Shown here in pieces: positions 16,899 through 32,538 of a stretch of 64,000 nucleotides of DNA. Source of the stretch: Phreatobacter oligotrophus (GTDB lineage: Bacteria; Pseudomonadota; Alphaproteobacteria; Rhizobiales; Phreatobacteraceae). Each line of letters opens with the position of its first letter. The first letter of the stretch is position 1. Below the pieces are notes generated by a model. That model searched no databases. It had not been told where the DNA came from and saw only the letters and a list, made by a program, of their open reading frames with translations. The position numbers and the translations under genes are program-made. The DNA is taken from the NCBI RefSeq assembly GCF_003046185.1, contig NZ_PZZL01000005.1:124001-188000 (forward strand), given 5' to 3'.

Positions 16899-17894
16899 TC
16901 ACGGGCTCCCTGTCTGGAGGGCGTGGCCGGGGGCGGGATCACGCTCGCGCGGGGTCGATGCGAGAGCGGGAGGAAGGCGGAACTCGACGGTCTCATGGAC
17001 GTCGCCGACGCTTTCGACCGTGACCGTCCGGAAGGCGGAGAGCCGGTCGATCAGGCCGCGGACGAGGTCCTCCGGCGCCGAGGCGCCGGCGGTGATGCCG
17101 ACCCGGGTCACACCGTCGAGCCAGCGCGGATCGACCTCGGAGGCATCGTCGACGAGATGGGCGGGGATGCCCGCCTTGATGCCGATTTCGCGCAGCCGGT
17201 TGGAATTGGAGCTGTTGGCCGAGCCGAGCACGATCAGGAGCTCGACATCCTCGACCATCATCGTCACCGCCGTCTGGCGGTTCTGCGTGGCGTAGCAGAT
17301 GTCGTCGAGCTCGGGGCCGACGGCGGCGGGGAAGCGCGCCTTCACCGCATCGACCACCTCGCGGGTGTCGTCGACGGAGAGCGTCGTCTGGGTGACATAG
17401 GCGACGCGCGAGGGATCGGCGACGTTGAGATGCGCCACCTCCTCCGCGCTACCCACGACGGTCACGCCGCCCGGCACCTGGCCGCGCGTGCCCTCGACCT
17501 CGGCATGGCCTTCATGGCCGATCAGCACCACCGAGAAACCCTTCTCGGCATAGCGCCGGCCCTGGCGATGCACCTTGGTGACCAGCGGGCAGGTTGCGTC
17601 GATGACGGCAAGACCGCGGTCGCGGGCCTCCTCCTCCACCGCCTGCGACACGCCATGGGCGCTGAAGACGGTGACGGCGCCAGCCGGCACCTCCTCGAGG
17701 CTCTCGACGAAGATCGCGCCCTGGCGCCGGAGCCGCGCCACCACGTGGCGGTTGTGGACGATCTCGTGGCGCACATAGACCGGTGCGCCGTGCAGGGCGA
17801 GCGCCCGCTCGACGATCTCGATGGCCCTGACCACCCCCGCGCAGAAGCCGCGGGGATTGGCGAGGACGACGGTGAGCTCTTCACGAAGCGGCAT
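16899..17894 (-). CDS. ispH: 4-hydroxy-3-methylbut-2-enyl diphosphate reductase (IspH/LytB)
   Basis: IspH makes IPP and DMAPP in the last MEP-pathway step, using a [4Fe-4S] cluster. The 331-residue protein has the three conserved cluster cysteines in [20 protein letters not shown] and [11 protein letters not shown]. Other family segments are [16 protein letters not shown] and [11 protein letters not shown], the last binding the diphosphate. Its place inside the bch operon, between tspO (28 bp) and bchI (1 bp), suggests it raises isoprenoid supply for phytol and carotenoids. It may be a second, phototrophy-dedicated copy. Confidence 0.95.
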   Translation of the reverse strand: MPLREELTVVLANPRGFCAGVVRAIEIVERALALHGAPVYVRHEIVHNRHVVARLRRQGAIFVESLEEVPAGAVTVFSAHGVSQAVEEEARDRGLAVIDATCPLVTKVHRQGRRYAEKGFSVVLIGHEGHAEVEGTRGQVPGGVTVVGSAEEVAHLNVADPSRVAYVTQTTLSVDDTREVVDAVKARFPAAVGPELDDICYATQNRQTAVTMMVEDVELLIVLGSANSSNSNRLREIGIKAGIPAHLVDDASEVDPRWLDGVTRVGITAGASAPEDLVRGLIDRLSAFRTVTVESVGDVHETVEFRLPPALASTPRERDPAPGHALQTGSP

Positions 17895-17922
17895 GGATGC
17901 CTCCCGGCGAGCGGTGAAAAGG

Positions 17923-18420
17923 TCAGGCCCCGGCGAAAGGGCCGTTCATGCGAACGATGGAGCGGTTCAGCGCCGAGGCGATGCCGACCCAGACGAGGTA
18001 GGGCACCAGCATCAGGCTGGCCGCGCGGTTGATCGGATAGGTCGCGACGACGAGCGCGAGGATGGAGAGCCAGAGGAAGGCCACTTCGACCATCGCCAGA
18101 TCGGGCCGGCGGATGAAGAAGAAGAGGTAGTTCCAGAGGATGTTGAGCAGCCCGTTCAGCACGAAGAGGCCGGAGACGATGGTGCGCTCCAGCGAGGACG
18201 ACGCGCCCTCCCAGGCGATGGCGGCGGACAGCGCCACCAGCGCGAGGATGGTCGTCCAGATCGGCCCGAAGGCCCAGTCTGGCGGCTTCCAGGCGGGGAA
18301 GCGCAACGTCCGGTACCAGCCGGTCGTGTCCGTCATGACGCCCCCCGCGACCGCCACGACCACCGTGCCGACAGCAGCGATGGCGATGACCTGCCAGGCG
18401 GGGAGAATGAAATCCATCAT
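17923..18420 (-). CDS. tspO: TspO/CrtK-type tryptophan-rich sensory protein
   Basis: TspO is a five-helix membrane protein that in Rhodobacter lowers photosynthesis gene expression, apparently by affecting tetrapyrrole traffic. The 165-residue product has five hydrophobic segments and the family signature [19 protein letters not shown], followed by WNYLFFF and a [12 protein letters not shown] end. Size fits the family. The start was set at ATG 18420, overlapping the bchP stop by 4 bp; the next codon is also ATG. It lies between bchP and ispH, whereas Rhodobacter crtK/tspO sits beside crtIB. Confidence 0.93.
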   Translation of the reverse strand: MMDFILPAWQVIAIAAVGTVVVAVAGGVMTDTTGWYRTLRFPAWKPPDWAFGPIWTTILALVALSAAIAWEGASSSLERTIVSGLFVLNGLLNILWNYLFFFIRRPDLAMVEVAFLWLSILALVVATYPINRAASLMLVPYLVWVGIASALNRSIVRMNGPFAGA

Positions 18421-19616
18421 GGCCGCACCAGCCCGAGCAGGTGGCCCATGTCCTTGATGAAGATGCGGAAATGCGCGGCGGGGCTCTGCCGCACGAGTTC
18501 CTTGTGCATGTAGGCCTGCCATGTGAGGCGCTGCACGTCCTTGTCGGCGCACATGGCGACGAAGCGCTCGCGCACCCAGTCGTTGCGGTACCAGAACCAC
18601 TGCATGATGCCGAGGACGAGGAAGACGCGGCCGTGGCTCTTCATGAAGCGCTTGCGGGCGCCGGCCAGCGCCGCGGCGCGGCCCGTCGCCAGCATCTCCT
18701 CGGCGGCGGTAGCGACCTCGGTGGCCGAGGCCATGGCGTAGTAGATACCCTCGCCGGACGCCGGCGCGACGACGCCTGCGGCATCGCCGGCGACGATGAC
18801 GTCGCGGCCATTGTCCCAGCGCTTCAGCGGCTTCAGCGGGATCGGCGCACCCTCGCGCCGGATCGTCTCCCAGCCGGCGAAGCCATGGCGCTCGCGGAAG
18901 GCGGCGATGGATTCGCGCAGGCCGAAGCCCTTGTGATGGGTGCCCGTGCCGATGCTGGCGGTCCGCCCGTGGGGGAAGACCCAGCTGTAGAAGTCGGGCG
19001 AATAGCGGCCGTCATAGTGGACGTCGCAGCGCCGGCCGTCGAAATCGATGGCCGTGTTCTCGGGCACGCGGACGATCTCGTGATAGGCGAAGACATGCGG
19101 CACGCGGTCGGCGCCTGCGATCTCCTGGCGCGCGAGGATCGAGTTAGCTCCGTCCGCGGCGATGACGAGGCGCGCCTTGGCGGTCTCGTTGCGCAGGTCG
19201 CCACCGGCATCGCTGCCCGCCCGCCAGTGGACGGTGGCGACACCGTCCTCGCGGGTGAGCTTGAGATAGCGGCCGGTGCGGCGCTCGGCCCCGCGGTTCA
19301 CGGCGCGCTCGCGCAGGAACTCGTCGAAGACCTCGCGGTCGACCATCGCCACGTAGCCGCCGTCGATATGCATGTCGACGTGACGGGCCGAGGGCGCCAC
19401 GATCCGCGCCGAGGCGATGCGGGCGCAGATGATGTCCTCGGGAATGGCGTAATCCTTCACGAGGCGCGGCGGGATGGCGCCGCCACAGGGCTTGATGCGC
19501 CCTCCCCGGTCGAGCAGCAGCACGCTGCGGCCGCGGGCGGCGAGTTCGGCCGCGGCGGTCGCCCCGGCGGGGCCGCCGCCGACCACGATGACATCGTAGA
19601 TCCGTTTCTCGTCCAT
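18417..19616 (-). CDS. bchP: Geranylgeranyl diphosphate/bacteriochlorophyll reductase
   Basis: BchP reduces the geranylgeranyl tail of bacteriochlorophyll a to phytyl in three steps. The 399-residue FAD protein begins with the motif YDVIVVGGGPAGATAAAELA and has GDAAGVVAPASGEGIYYAM near residue 285, the geranylgeranyl reductase signature. The C-terminal part has the family-typical FLVLGIMQWFWYRND. It lies 3 bp after the MFS gene and overlaps tspO by 4 bp. With bchG it completes the esterification and tail-reduction steps. Confidence 0.95.
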   Translation of the reverse strand: MDEKRIYDVIVVGGGPAGATAAAELAARGRSVLLLDRGGRIKPCGGAIPPRLVKDYAIPEDIICARIASARIVAPSARHVDMHIDGGYVAMVDREVFDEFLRERAVNRGAERRTGRYLKLTREDGVATVHWRAGSDAGGDLRNETAKARLVIAADGANSILARQEIAGADRVPHVFAYHEIVRVPENTAIDFDGRRCDVHYDGRYSPDFYSWVFPHGRTASIGTGTHHKGFGLRESIAAFRERHGFAGWETIRREGAPIPLKPLKRWDNGRDVIVAGDAAGVVAPASGEGIYYAMASATEVATAAEEMLATGRAAALAGARKRFMKSHGRVFLVLGIMQWFWYRNDWVRERFVAMCADKDVQRLTWQAYMHKELVRQSPAAHFRIFIKDMGHLLGLVRP

Positions 19617-19619
19617 GGG

Positions 19620-20996
19620 TCAGCCTCCCCCGGCGCCGAGGGCAAAGGAGGGCTCGGACCGCGCCGGCGCTGGCAGCGGATCCTGGCCGGAGAGGCGGGC
19701 GATCTTCAGCGCCAGCATGGCGGCGACGCCGAAGAGCAGCGCCTCGACAACGAAGACGCTGCCATAGGCGAGAAGGCTCGAGCCGGTGGCCCAGCGCAGC
19801 ACGTCGACGGCAACCGTGCCGAGGAAGCCGCCGATGCCGAAGGCGATGGCTTGCGAAGCGCCCCAGACACCCATGCGGGTTCCTTCGCGCCGCTCGGCGC
19901 CGGTGCCCGCGAGGGCCATCATCGAGCCGATGGCCGCGCCGGCATAGGCGCCGTTGGCATAGCCGAGCAGGAAGATGTTGAGGCGGATCGGCCAGGCCGG
20001 GGCGAGGATGCCCGAGACGGCGATGCCGGCGAGCGCGAAGGCCGAGGCGACGCAGCCGATGAAGGTCCAGAGCTTCGGCGATCCAGCCCCGTCCTCACGC
20101 AGCAGCGTGCCGAGCACCGCGACCGTCACCATGCCCGCAAGGACGCCGCCGTTCTGGATGCCGGAGAGCCGCGTGGTCTCGCCGGGCGTGAGGTCGTATA
20201 TCAGCCCAGCGAAGGGCTCGAGGATCAGGTCCTGGCCGGAAAAGGCCAGCATCGAGACGAAGATGAAAATGGTGAAGAGCCGCGCCTTGGGCTCGGCCCA
20301 GACATCGGCGAGGGCGGCGCGGAACGCCTTGCGGTCGACAGGCGGCGCGGCCTGCGCAGGGGCGGCGGCGCGGGGTTCGGCCTGCCCTTCGATGCCGATC
20401 ACCGCCACGATGGCGACCACCAGGGCGACGAGGCTGATGCCGGTGGCGACCAGCACCAGCCGCTCCAGCGAGAAGGGATCGAGCAGGGCCCCGGCGGTGA
20501 TTCCCGTCACCGCGAAGCCGGCGATCATCATGATCCATACGATGGTGGCCGCCGCCGGCCGCCGCTGCGGCGCGACGCGCTTGGCAAGCAGCGCGAGGAG
20601 GGACGTTCCGGCAGCGCCCACGCCCGCACCGATGAGGGTGAAGGCAGCAATGGCGACGGCGATGCCGAGCGGCAGGGATGCCGCCATCAGCGCCGTCGAC
20701 AGCGCCGCGAGGCTGCCGCCAATGGCGAGCACGGCCATGCCGCCGATGATCCACGGGGTGATGCGCCAGCCCTGGTCGGCGCCGAAGCCCCAGCGGGGCC
20801 GCAGCATCTGCAGCGCATAGTGCCAGCCAACCAGCGCGCCCGGCAGCATGGCCGGCAGGGCGAGCTCGATCACCATGATGCGATTCACGGTCGAGGTGGT
20901 GAGCACGACGATGGCGCCGAGCGCCGTCTGCACCAACCCGAGGCGGATGATCTGCGACCAGGTGAGCGGTGCTTGGATCAGCTGGGCTTGGGACAT
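19620..20996 (-). CDS. PucC/LhaA-family (BCD) major facilitator protein beside bchG
   Basis: The 458-residue protein has about 12 predicted membrane segments. It starts in the family manner (LGLVQTALGAIVVLTTSTVNRIMVIEL) and contains the EPFAGLIYDLTPGETT loop typical of the BCD (bacteriochlorophyll delivery) family that includes PucC and LhaA. The same gene often lies between bchG and bchP in purple bacteria (Bch2 or ORF428 type). It is thought to help deliver pigment to light-harvesting proteins; the exact role is not settled. A homologue, lhaA, is at 33236-34678. Confidence 0.9.
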   Translation of the reverse strand: MSQAQLIQAPLTWSQIIRLGLVQTALGAIVVLTTSTVNRIMVIELALPAMLPGALVGWHYALQMLRPRWGFGADQGWRITPWIIGGMAVLAIGGSLAALSTALMAASLPLGIAVAIAAFTLIGAGVGAAGTSLLALLAKRVAPQRRPAAATIVWIMMIAGFAVTGITAGALLDPFSLERLVLVATGISLVALVVAIVAVIGIEGQAEPRAAAPAQAAPPVDRKAFRAALADVWAEPKARLFTIFIFVSMLAFSGQDLILEPFAGLIYDLTPGETTRLSGIQNGGVLAGMVTVAVLGTLLREDGAGSPKLWTFIGCVASAFALAGIAVSGILAPAWPIRLNIFLLGYANGAYAGAAIGSMMALAGTGAERREGTRMGVWGASQAIAFGIGGFLGTVAVDVLRWATGSSLLAYGSVFVVEALLFGVAAMLALKIARLSGQDPLPAPARSEPSFALGAGGG

Positions 20997-21003
20997 GAGA
21001 GCC

Positions 21004-21873
21004 TCAGCTCGACCGGAGTGCGAAGGCGGCGACGAGCATGCCCAGCACGTAGAGCGTCGTGCCGGTGGCGTTGTAGCGGGCGGCCTGGCCGCGCGGATCG
21101 GCGACGAGCTTGCCCATCAAAACGACCTGGACCGCCAGCAGCGCGGTGACCGCGAGGGCGTGCCAGGGCTGGCCGAACAGGGTCAGCAGCCCGATCACGG
21201 CGATCTGCGGCACCGCCATCATCACACAGGCGAGGCGCGCCGCTGCATCCGCGCCAAGCTGCACGGGCAGCGAGCGGATGCCCATGCGGGTGTCACCCTC
21301 AATGGCCTTGAAGTCGTTGAGGGTCATGATGCCGTGGGCGCCGATGGAATAGAGCCCGGCGATCAGCAGGATCCGCCAGTCCGGCAGGACGGTCGCCATG
21401 ATGGCGGCGCCGGTGAACCAGGGCAGTCCCTCGTAGCAGAAGGCGACGGCGGCATTGCCGAACCAGCCGTTCTGCTTCAGCCGCAGCGGCGGGGCGCTGT
21501 AGGCCCAGGCGAGGATGAGGCCGATCATGGTGGCGGCCAGCACCCAGGAGCCGAGCGCCCAGGCCACGGCGAGCGAGACGCCCGACCAGATCACCGCGAT
21601 GTAGAAGCCCCAGCGCCCGGGAATGCGGCCCGACGGGATCGGCCGGTGCGGCTCGTTGATTCCATCGACATGGCGGTCGAACCAGTCATTGACGGCCTGG
21701 CTTGTCGCACAGACGAGAGGCCCCGCCAGCAGCACCCCGGCGGCCACCACGGGCCAGGAGGCGCCGTTGTCGCCACCCACCGAGACCACGCCGCAGAGGA
21801 AAGCCCACATCGGCGCGAACCAGGTGATGGGCTTGAACAGTTCGAGGACGGCAGGCGCACTCGGGTAGGTCAT
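21004..21873 (-). CDS. bchG: Bacteriochlorophyll synthase (geranylgeranyl/phytyl transferase)
   Basis: BchG esterifies bacteriochlorophyllide a with geranylgeranyl diphosphate in the membrane. The 289-residue UbiA-family protein has the prenyl diphosphate-binding motif NDWFDRHVDGINEPHRPIP (about residue 62). The second Asp-rich motif NDFKAIEGDTRMG is near residue 185, and there are about eight hydrophobic segments. It is the first gene of the long minus-strand operon. No Shine-Dalgarno sequence precedes the ATG, and a promoter -10-like TAGCAT lies only 6 bp upstream, so the message may be leaderless. Confidence 0.95.
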   Translation of the reverse strand: MTYPSAPAVLELFKPITWFAPMWAFLCGVVSVGGDNGASWPVVAAGVLLAGPLVCATSQAVNDWFDRHVDGINEPHRPIPSGRIPGRWGFYIAVIWSGVSLAVAWALGSWVLAATMIGLILAWAYSAPPLRLKQNGWFGNAAVAFCYEGLPWFTGAAIMATVLPDWRILLIAGLYSIGAHGIMTLNDFKAIEGDTRMGIRSLPVQLGADAAARLACVMMAVPQIAVIGLLTLFGQPWHALAVTALLAVQVVLMGKLVADPRGQAARYNATGTTLYVLGMLVAAFALRSS

Positions 21874-21879
21874 GGGGGC

Positions 21880-21920
21880 ATGCTAGGAGCCCCGAACCAG
21901 AGTGTCAATTTTTGTTTACA
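21880..21920 (-). promoter_or_regulatory. bchG promoter overlapping a PpsR/CrtJ operator
   Basis: A TGT-N12-ACA palindrome occupies 21903-21920 in the 57-bp gap between ppsR and bchG. On the minus strand TTGACA (plus 21908-21903), a 17-bp spacer and TAGCAT (plus 21885-21880) form a sigma-70-like promoter whose -35 is the left arm of the operator. The arrangement predicts repression of the bchG operon by PpsR. The ppsR 3' end is 11 bp away, so some readthrough from ppsR is also possible. Confidence 0.78.
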
Positions 21921-21930
21921 CGTAAAAGCG

Positions 21931-23331
21931 TCAATCTGCTTCCGGCATCTCGTCCATGAAGCCGAAGCGCCGCATCTTCAGGTAGAGGCTCTGGCGGCTG
22001 AGGCCGAGCAGCTCCGCGGCGGTGGCGCGATTGTCCTTGGTCATCTCGAGCGCCGCCTCGATGCAGAGGCGTTCGATGATGTCGGTGGTCTCGCGCACCA
22101 GTTCCTTCAGCGACACGCGACCCACCAGCTCGATGAACTGGTCGACCGAGCGCGGGATGGCCGCGGCCGCATGGCCGTTCGGCGCGGAGGCGCGGGGACC
22201 AGACCGCAGCACGAAGCCGTAGCAGGGCAGCTCGCCATCCTCGACGAGGACCGCCGACACCTCGACCGTCTCGGTGATGCCGAAGCCGCCGCGGACGATG
22301 GTGGGGAAGTTCCGCACGGTGCCATGCTCGCGCAGCGAAGCGGTCAGGCTCGGGAAATCGATGCCCATCCGTCCCAGCCAGTCGCCGAGCGACTTGCCGC
22401 GCACCTGCTCGGTCGAGGCCGCCTGGGCGAGGTCGAGGAACGCGGCATTGGCCTCGAGAATCAGGCCGGAGAGATCGGTCACCACGAAGCCGTCGGGGAG
22501 CTTCTCGATCAGTCCCATGACGCGCGCCGTGTCATCGGCACCGATCGGCCGGCCATCGGTCGGGGCCAGGCGGACGAGGACCAGCGTGGTTCCGCCGCTG
22601 CGGATGAGCGAGGCGGTCGCATCGAAGGACTGTCCGGAGGCTGCCGCGACGACCCGCGCCTCGACGGCGCCATTGCCGACGGCGGCCCGCGACATCAGCC
22701 CGTCGAGATCCGCCGCGCCCGCCGGCTCGAAGAGCGAGGCGAGCAGGCGGCCCGCGAGCCGGCCGGAGCTGCTGGCGAGGGCGCGCAGGGCGGCCGGATT
22801 GGCCTCCGTCACCTTGCGCGAGGCAAGGTCGGCGATGAGGATCGGTTCACCGGTCAGCTGGAACAGGGCGCGATAGCGTGTTTCCGAGGCGCGCTGCCGG
22901 GCATAGTCCCGCTCCATGGCCTGGTGGGCCTGGACAAGCTGCTGCTGGACCTCGGCGAGCGCGCTGAGGTCGCGGCCGGCAATGACGATGTCGCCCTTGG
23001 TGCCGCGGATGGCGGAATAGCGGATCGGGATCGTCGCCAGCGGATCCTTGGAGGAATGATTGATCTCGCGCGGCGTGGCCGTGCGGCCCTTGCCGGCCTC
23101 GCTCAGCAGGGAGGCGGCCTTGTTGCGGCTGTCGGGCGCCACCGTCTCGATCCAGCGCTTGCCGCGCCAGGCCTCAGCATCGCGGGCAATGGCGACGCCG
23201 GGGCTCGCCTTGAGGTCACGGACAATGCCCTCGCCGTCCACCACCACGACGATGTCGGCGATGGCAGCGGCGATCTCGACGGCAGCCGCGCCGTCCGGTT
23301 TGGCGGAAGATGTGGGACCAGGCGTCGGCAT
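21931..23331 (-). CDS. ppsR: PpsR/CrtJ photosynthesis repressor
   Basis: PpsR represses bch, crt and antenna genes under high oxygen by binding paired TGT-N12-ACA sites. The 466-residue protein shows an N-terminal PAS-like domain, a Gln-rich linker near residue 130, and two further PAS domains. It ends in a Fis-type helix-turn-helix (ATAAELLGLSRQSLYLKMRR). Only two cysteines occur. Cys423 lies in the DNA-binding domain at the place of the redox cysteine Rhodobacter C424/C420; the other is near residue 370. The second redox cysteine of Rhodobacter (about 250) is absent. Four strong operators in this window are its likely targets. Confidence 0.93.
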   Translation of the reverse strand: MPTPGPTSSAKPDGAAAVEIAAAIADIVVVVDGEGIVRDLKASPGVAIARDAEAWRGKRWIETVAPDSRNKAASLLSEAGKGRTATPREINHSSKDPLATIPIRYSAIRGTKGDIVIAGRDLSALAEVQQQLVQAHQAMERDYARQRASETRYRALFQLTGEPILIADLASRKVTEANPAALRALASSSGRLAGRLLASLFEPAGAADLDGLMSRAAVGNGAVEARVVAAASGQSFDATASLIRSGGTTLVLVRLAPTDGRPIGADDTARVMGLIEKLPDGFVVTDLSGLILEANAAFLDLAQAASTEQVRGKSLGDWLGRMGIDFPSLTASLREHGTVRNFPTIVRGGFGITETVEVSAVLVEDGELPCYGFVLRSGPRASAPNGHAAAAIPRSVDQFIELVGRVSLKELVRETTDIIERLCIEAALEMTKDNRATAAELLGLSRQSLYLKMRRFGFMDEMPEAD

Positions 23332-23383
23332 CAGGATCTTCGCTTTGGAGGCCGCCGGAGGAACGGCAGACCTCGGCCATGGT

Positions 23384-24285
23384 TCAATTGCCTCTGGGCG
23401 ACCTCATCCCGACCCCGACCAGATGCTCGGCAATTTTGACGGCTTCCCTGGCATTCGGTGCGGAGGCATCGGCCCCGACCTCTCCGGAGCGTTCCGGATG
23501 GTCGAGAAAGGCCGGACCTCCGACCAGAACGGCAAGTGCCTGATTCCGTGACCCGCGGCGCCAAGTGCTTATCGCCGAAGTCAAATCGTTCAGCAAGTCG
23601 TCGTTGCCGAGCGACACGCCGAGGACATCGAACCAGGAATCGCGGACCACTTCGGTGGCCTCTTCGACAGAGGCGGGCGCCACCAGGGTCACCTGCCAGC
23701 CGGAGCACAGGAACATCTCCTGCACCAGCGACAGGCCGAAGCGGTGCTGCTCCCGCGGGAAGTGGAACAGCAGCGCGTGGCGTGTGCGCCCGTCGCCCGG
23801 CTCGACCCGCCGGCCCGAGCCGGTGATGTCGCGCATGATGTGCTGCAGCCGCACCAGGCCCAGCGAGACGTCGGCGAAGCTGCAGCGGTCGCGCAGCCAG
23901 AGGTCGCCGAGGAGCCGCGCGATGGCGCCAGCAGGTCGAGGAGCACGTCCGAGACCGGCAGGCCGCGCTCGCGCAGCGCCTCGATGAAGGCGCCGGCTGC
24001 ACGGCGGTCATGCGCCATGACCAGCTGCGTGAAGTCCTCGATGTCGGCTGCCGTCACGGTGACATTTCCCAATCCGCTGCCGCGCTCCTCGGCGCGACCG
24101 CGGGTAGCCACGAGCAGGCGGGGCACCACCTCGCGCTGGATGGCGCGGGCGACCGTCGCGAGCACGTCTTTCGGCTCGGTCTTCCGTTCTGCGACACATG
24201 GTTCGGTGTCGGACCGGGAGCCTGGCCTTTGGCCGGCTCCAGACGATCGGCGTGATGACCGATCGTCGAACCTGATATCCGTCAT
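23384..24285 (-). pseudogene. ppaA: PpaA/AerR-like cobalamin-binding antirepressor, frameshifted
   Basis: This gene lies directly upstream of ppsR, where PpaA/AerR, a B12-binding antagonist of PpsR, is usually encoded. The first part (ATG 24285, RBS GGGGGAGAGG) reads to LPVSDVLLDLLAP and then derails into low-complexity sequence. The true continuation, IARLLGDLWLRDRCSFADV then GLVRLQHIMRDI, is in the next frame and runs to a stop at 23384. One base is missing near 23921-23930 (after the LAP codons); adding it would give about 300 residues. The second part has the B12-domain pattern HFPREQHRFGL and VLGVSLGNDD. It may be a genuine mutation or a sequencing error. Confidence 0.82.
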
Positions 24286-24455
24286 GGGCCTCTCCCCCTT
24301 TATGAACCGGTTCGGCCAGGAGAGCCGTCCAGTCCCTTTTTTTGGGCAGGCTATGCAGGATCATCACACGCTGGAGTTGCGCCAGCTTGGGGTGGTCCAC
24401 CTTAACCATGAGCCGATTTCCGGTGTCGTGCAAGCGTCACCGCCCCGCCGGCTCG

Positions 24456-24509
24456 TTGACACACTAACTGTGAAATCGACTTGACGTAAACTTTTTTTTA
24501 CACTCAGAT
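24456..24509 (+). promoter_or_regulatory. Candidate bchF operon promoter with degenerate PpsR-like boxes
   Basis: This lies in the 287-bp gap between ppaA and bchF, in an A/T-rich island. TGT-N12-ACG is at 24469-24486 and CGT-N12-ACA at 24485-24502; both deviate by one base from TGT-N12-ACA and they overlap rather than lie 8 bp apart. TTGACA (24456-24461) and TTGACG (24481-24486) are possible -35 elements, but the matching -10 elements are weak. The rest of the gap holds no gene that I can support. Confidence 0.5.
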
Positions 24510-24572
24510 GATCGTCAGTCGCGACCGGTTCCAAAAACAATCCGGCACGGCCCCCGACCCTGGGGAGGTCCC

Positions 24573-26365
<1,793 letters not shown>

Positions 26366-26367
26366 TC

Positions 26368-27886
26368 ATGCAGCTGACCCTCTGGACCTACGAAGGACCT
26401 CCCCACGTCGGCGCCATGCGCATCGCCACCGCGATGGAAGGGCTGCACTACGTGCTGCACGCCCCGCAGGGCGACACCTATGCCGACCTGCTCTTCACCA
26501 TGATCGAGCGGCGCGACCGCCGCCCGCCGGTGACCTACACGACCTTCCAGGCGCGCGACCTCGGGGGCGACACGGCCGGCCTGTTCCAGGAAGCCTGCCG
26601 CTCCGCCTACGAGCGCTTCAAGCCCGAGGCGATGATCGTCGGCGCCTCCTGCACCGCCGAGCTGATCCAGGACGATCCGGGGGGCCTCGCCGCCCGCCTC
26701 GGCCTGCCGATACCGGTGATCCCGCTGGAGCTGCCCGCCTATCAGAAGAAAGAGAACTGGGGCGCCGGCGAGACCTTCTATCGCCTCGTCCGGGCGCTGG
26801 CCCGGCCGCGCGAGACCGCGACCAGCATCGGCCGCCCGCGCTGCAATCTCCTCGGCCCGACCGCGCTCGGCTTCCGCCACCGCGACGACGTGATGGAGGT
26901 GACCCGCATCCTCGCCGCCCTGGGCGTCGATGTGAACGTCGTCGCCCCGCTCGGCGCCCGCCCGTCCGACATCGCCCGCCTGGGTGACGCCGATTTCAAC
27001 GTCGTTCTCTACCCGGAAGTCGCCGAGCCGGCGGCCCGCTATCTCGAGAAGACCTTCGGCCAGCCGGCCGTGCGCACGGTGCCGATCGGCGTCGGCGCCA
27101 CGCGCGATTTCATCGCCGAGGTGGCGCGGATCGCCGGTGTCTCGCCGGTCCTGGCCGATGCCGCCTCGCGCCTGCCCTGGTACTCGCGCTCGGTCGATTC
27201 GACCTATCTCACCGGCAAGCGCGTCTATGTGTTCGGCGATGCGACCCACGCCCTCGCTGCCGCCCGCGTCGCCACCTCCGAACTCGCCTTCGACCTGGTC
27301 GGCCTTGGCACCTATTCCCGCGAGTTCGGCCGCGAGATCCGCGCCGAAGCCGCCCGCCACGGCATCGAAGCGCTGGTCACCGATGACTACCTCGACGTCG
27401 AGGCGGAGATTTCCGCGCTGCGGCCGGAGCTCATCCTCGGCACGCAGATGGAACGCCACATCGCCAAGCGCCTCGGCATTCCCTGCGCCGTCATCTCGGC
27501 GCCGATCCATGTCCAGGATTTCCCGGCGCGGCACTCGCCGCAAATGGGCTTCGAGGGCGCCAACGTGCTCTTCGACACCTGGGTCCACCCGCTGATGATG
27601 GGCCTGGAGGAGCACCTGCTCCACATGTTCCGCGGCGATTTCGAGTTCAACGACCGCACCGGCTCGCATCTCGGCAAGACCCACATGCCCGCGGCCGCCG
27701 AGGCCGCTGTCGCCGAGCCGGTCCTCGCCTCTCCTCCCTCTCAACCCGGCCCGACCGCGTGGGACGCGGTCGCCGAACAGGAGCTTCGCAAGATCCCCTT
27801 CTTCGTCCGCGGCAAGGCCCGGCGCAACACCGAACGCTTCGCTCTCGAGCGCGGCATCACCACCATCACCCTGGACACGCTCTACG

Positions 27887-27912
<26 letters not shown>
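26368..27912 (+). CDS. bchB: Dark-operative protochlorophyllide reductase subunit B
   Basis: BchB completes the NB cluster and the substrate pocket of light-independent protochlorophyllide reductase. The 514-residue protein starts [19 protein letters not shown]. Asp36 ([10 protein letters not shown]) is at the position of the unusual aspartate ligand of the [4Fe-4S] cluster, and [13 protein letters not shown] contains a conserved cysteine. A small PCP-reductase-type C-terminal domain ([15 protein letters not shown]) is present. It overlaps bchH by 26 bp. Confidence 0.96.
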
Positions 27913-32537
<4,625 letters not shown>

Positions 32538-32538
<1 letters not shown>

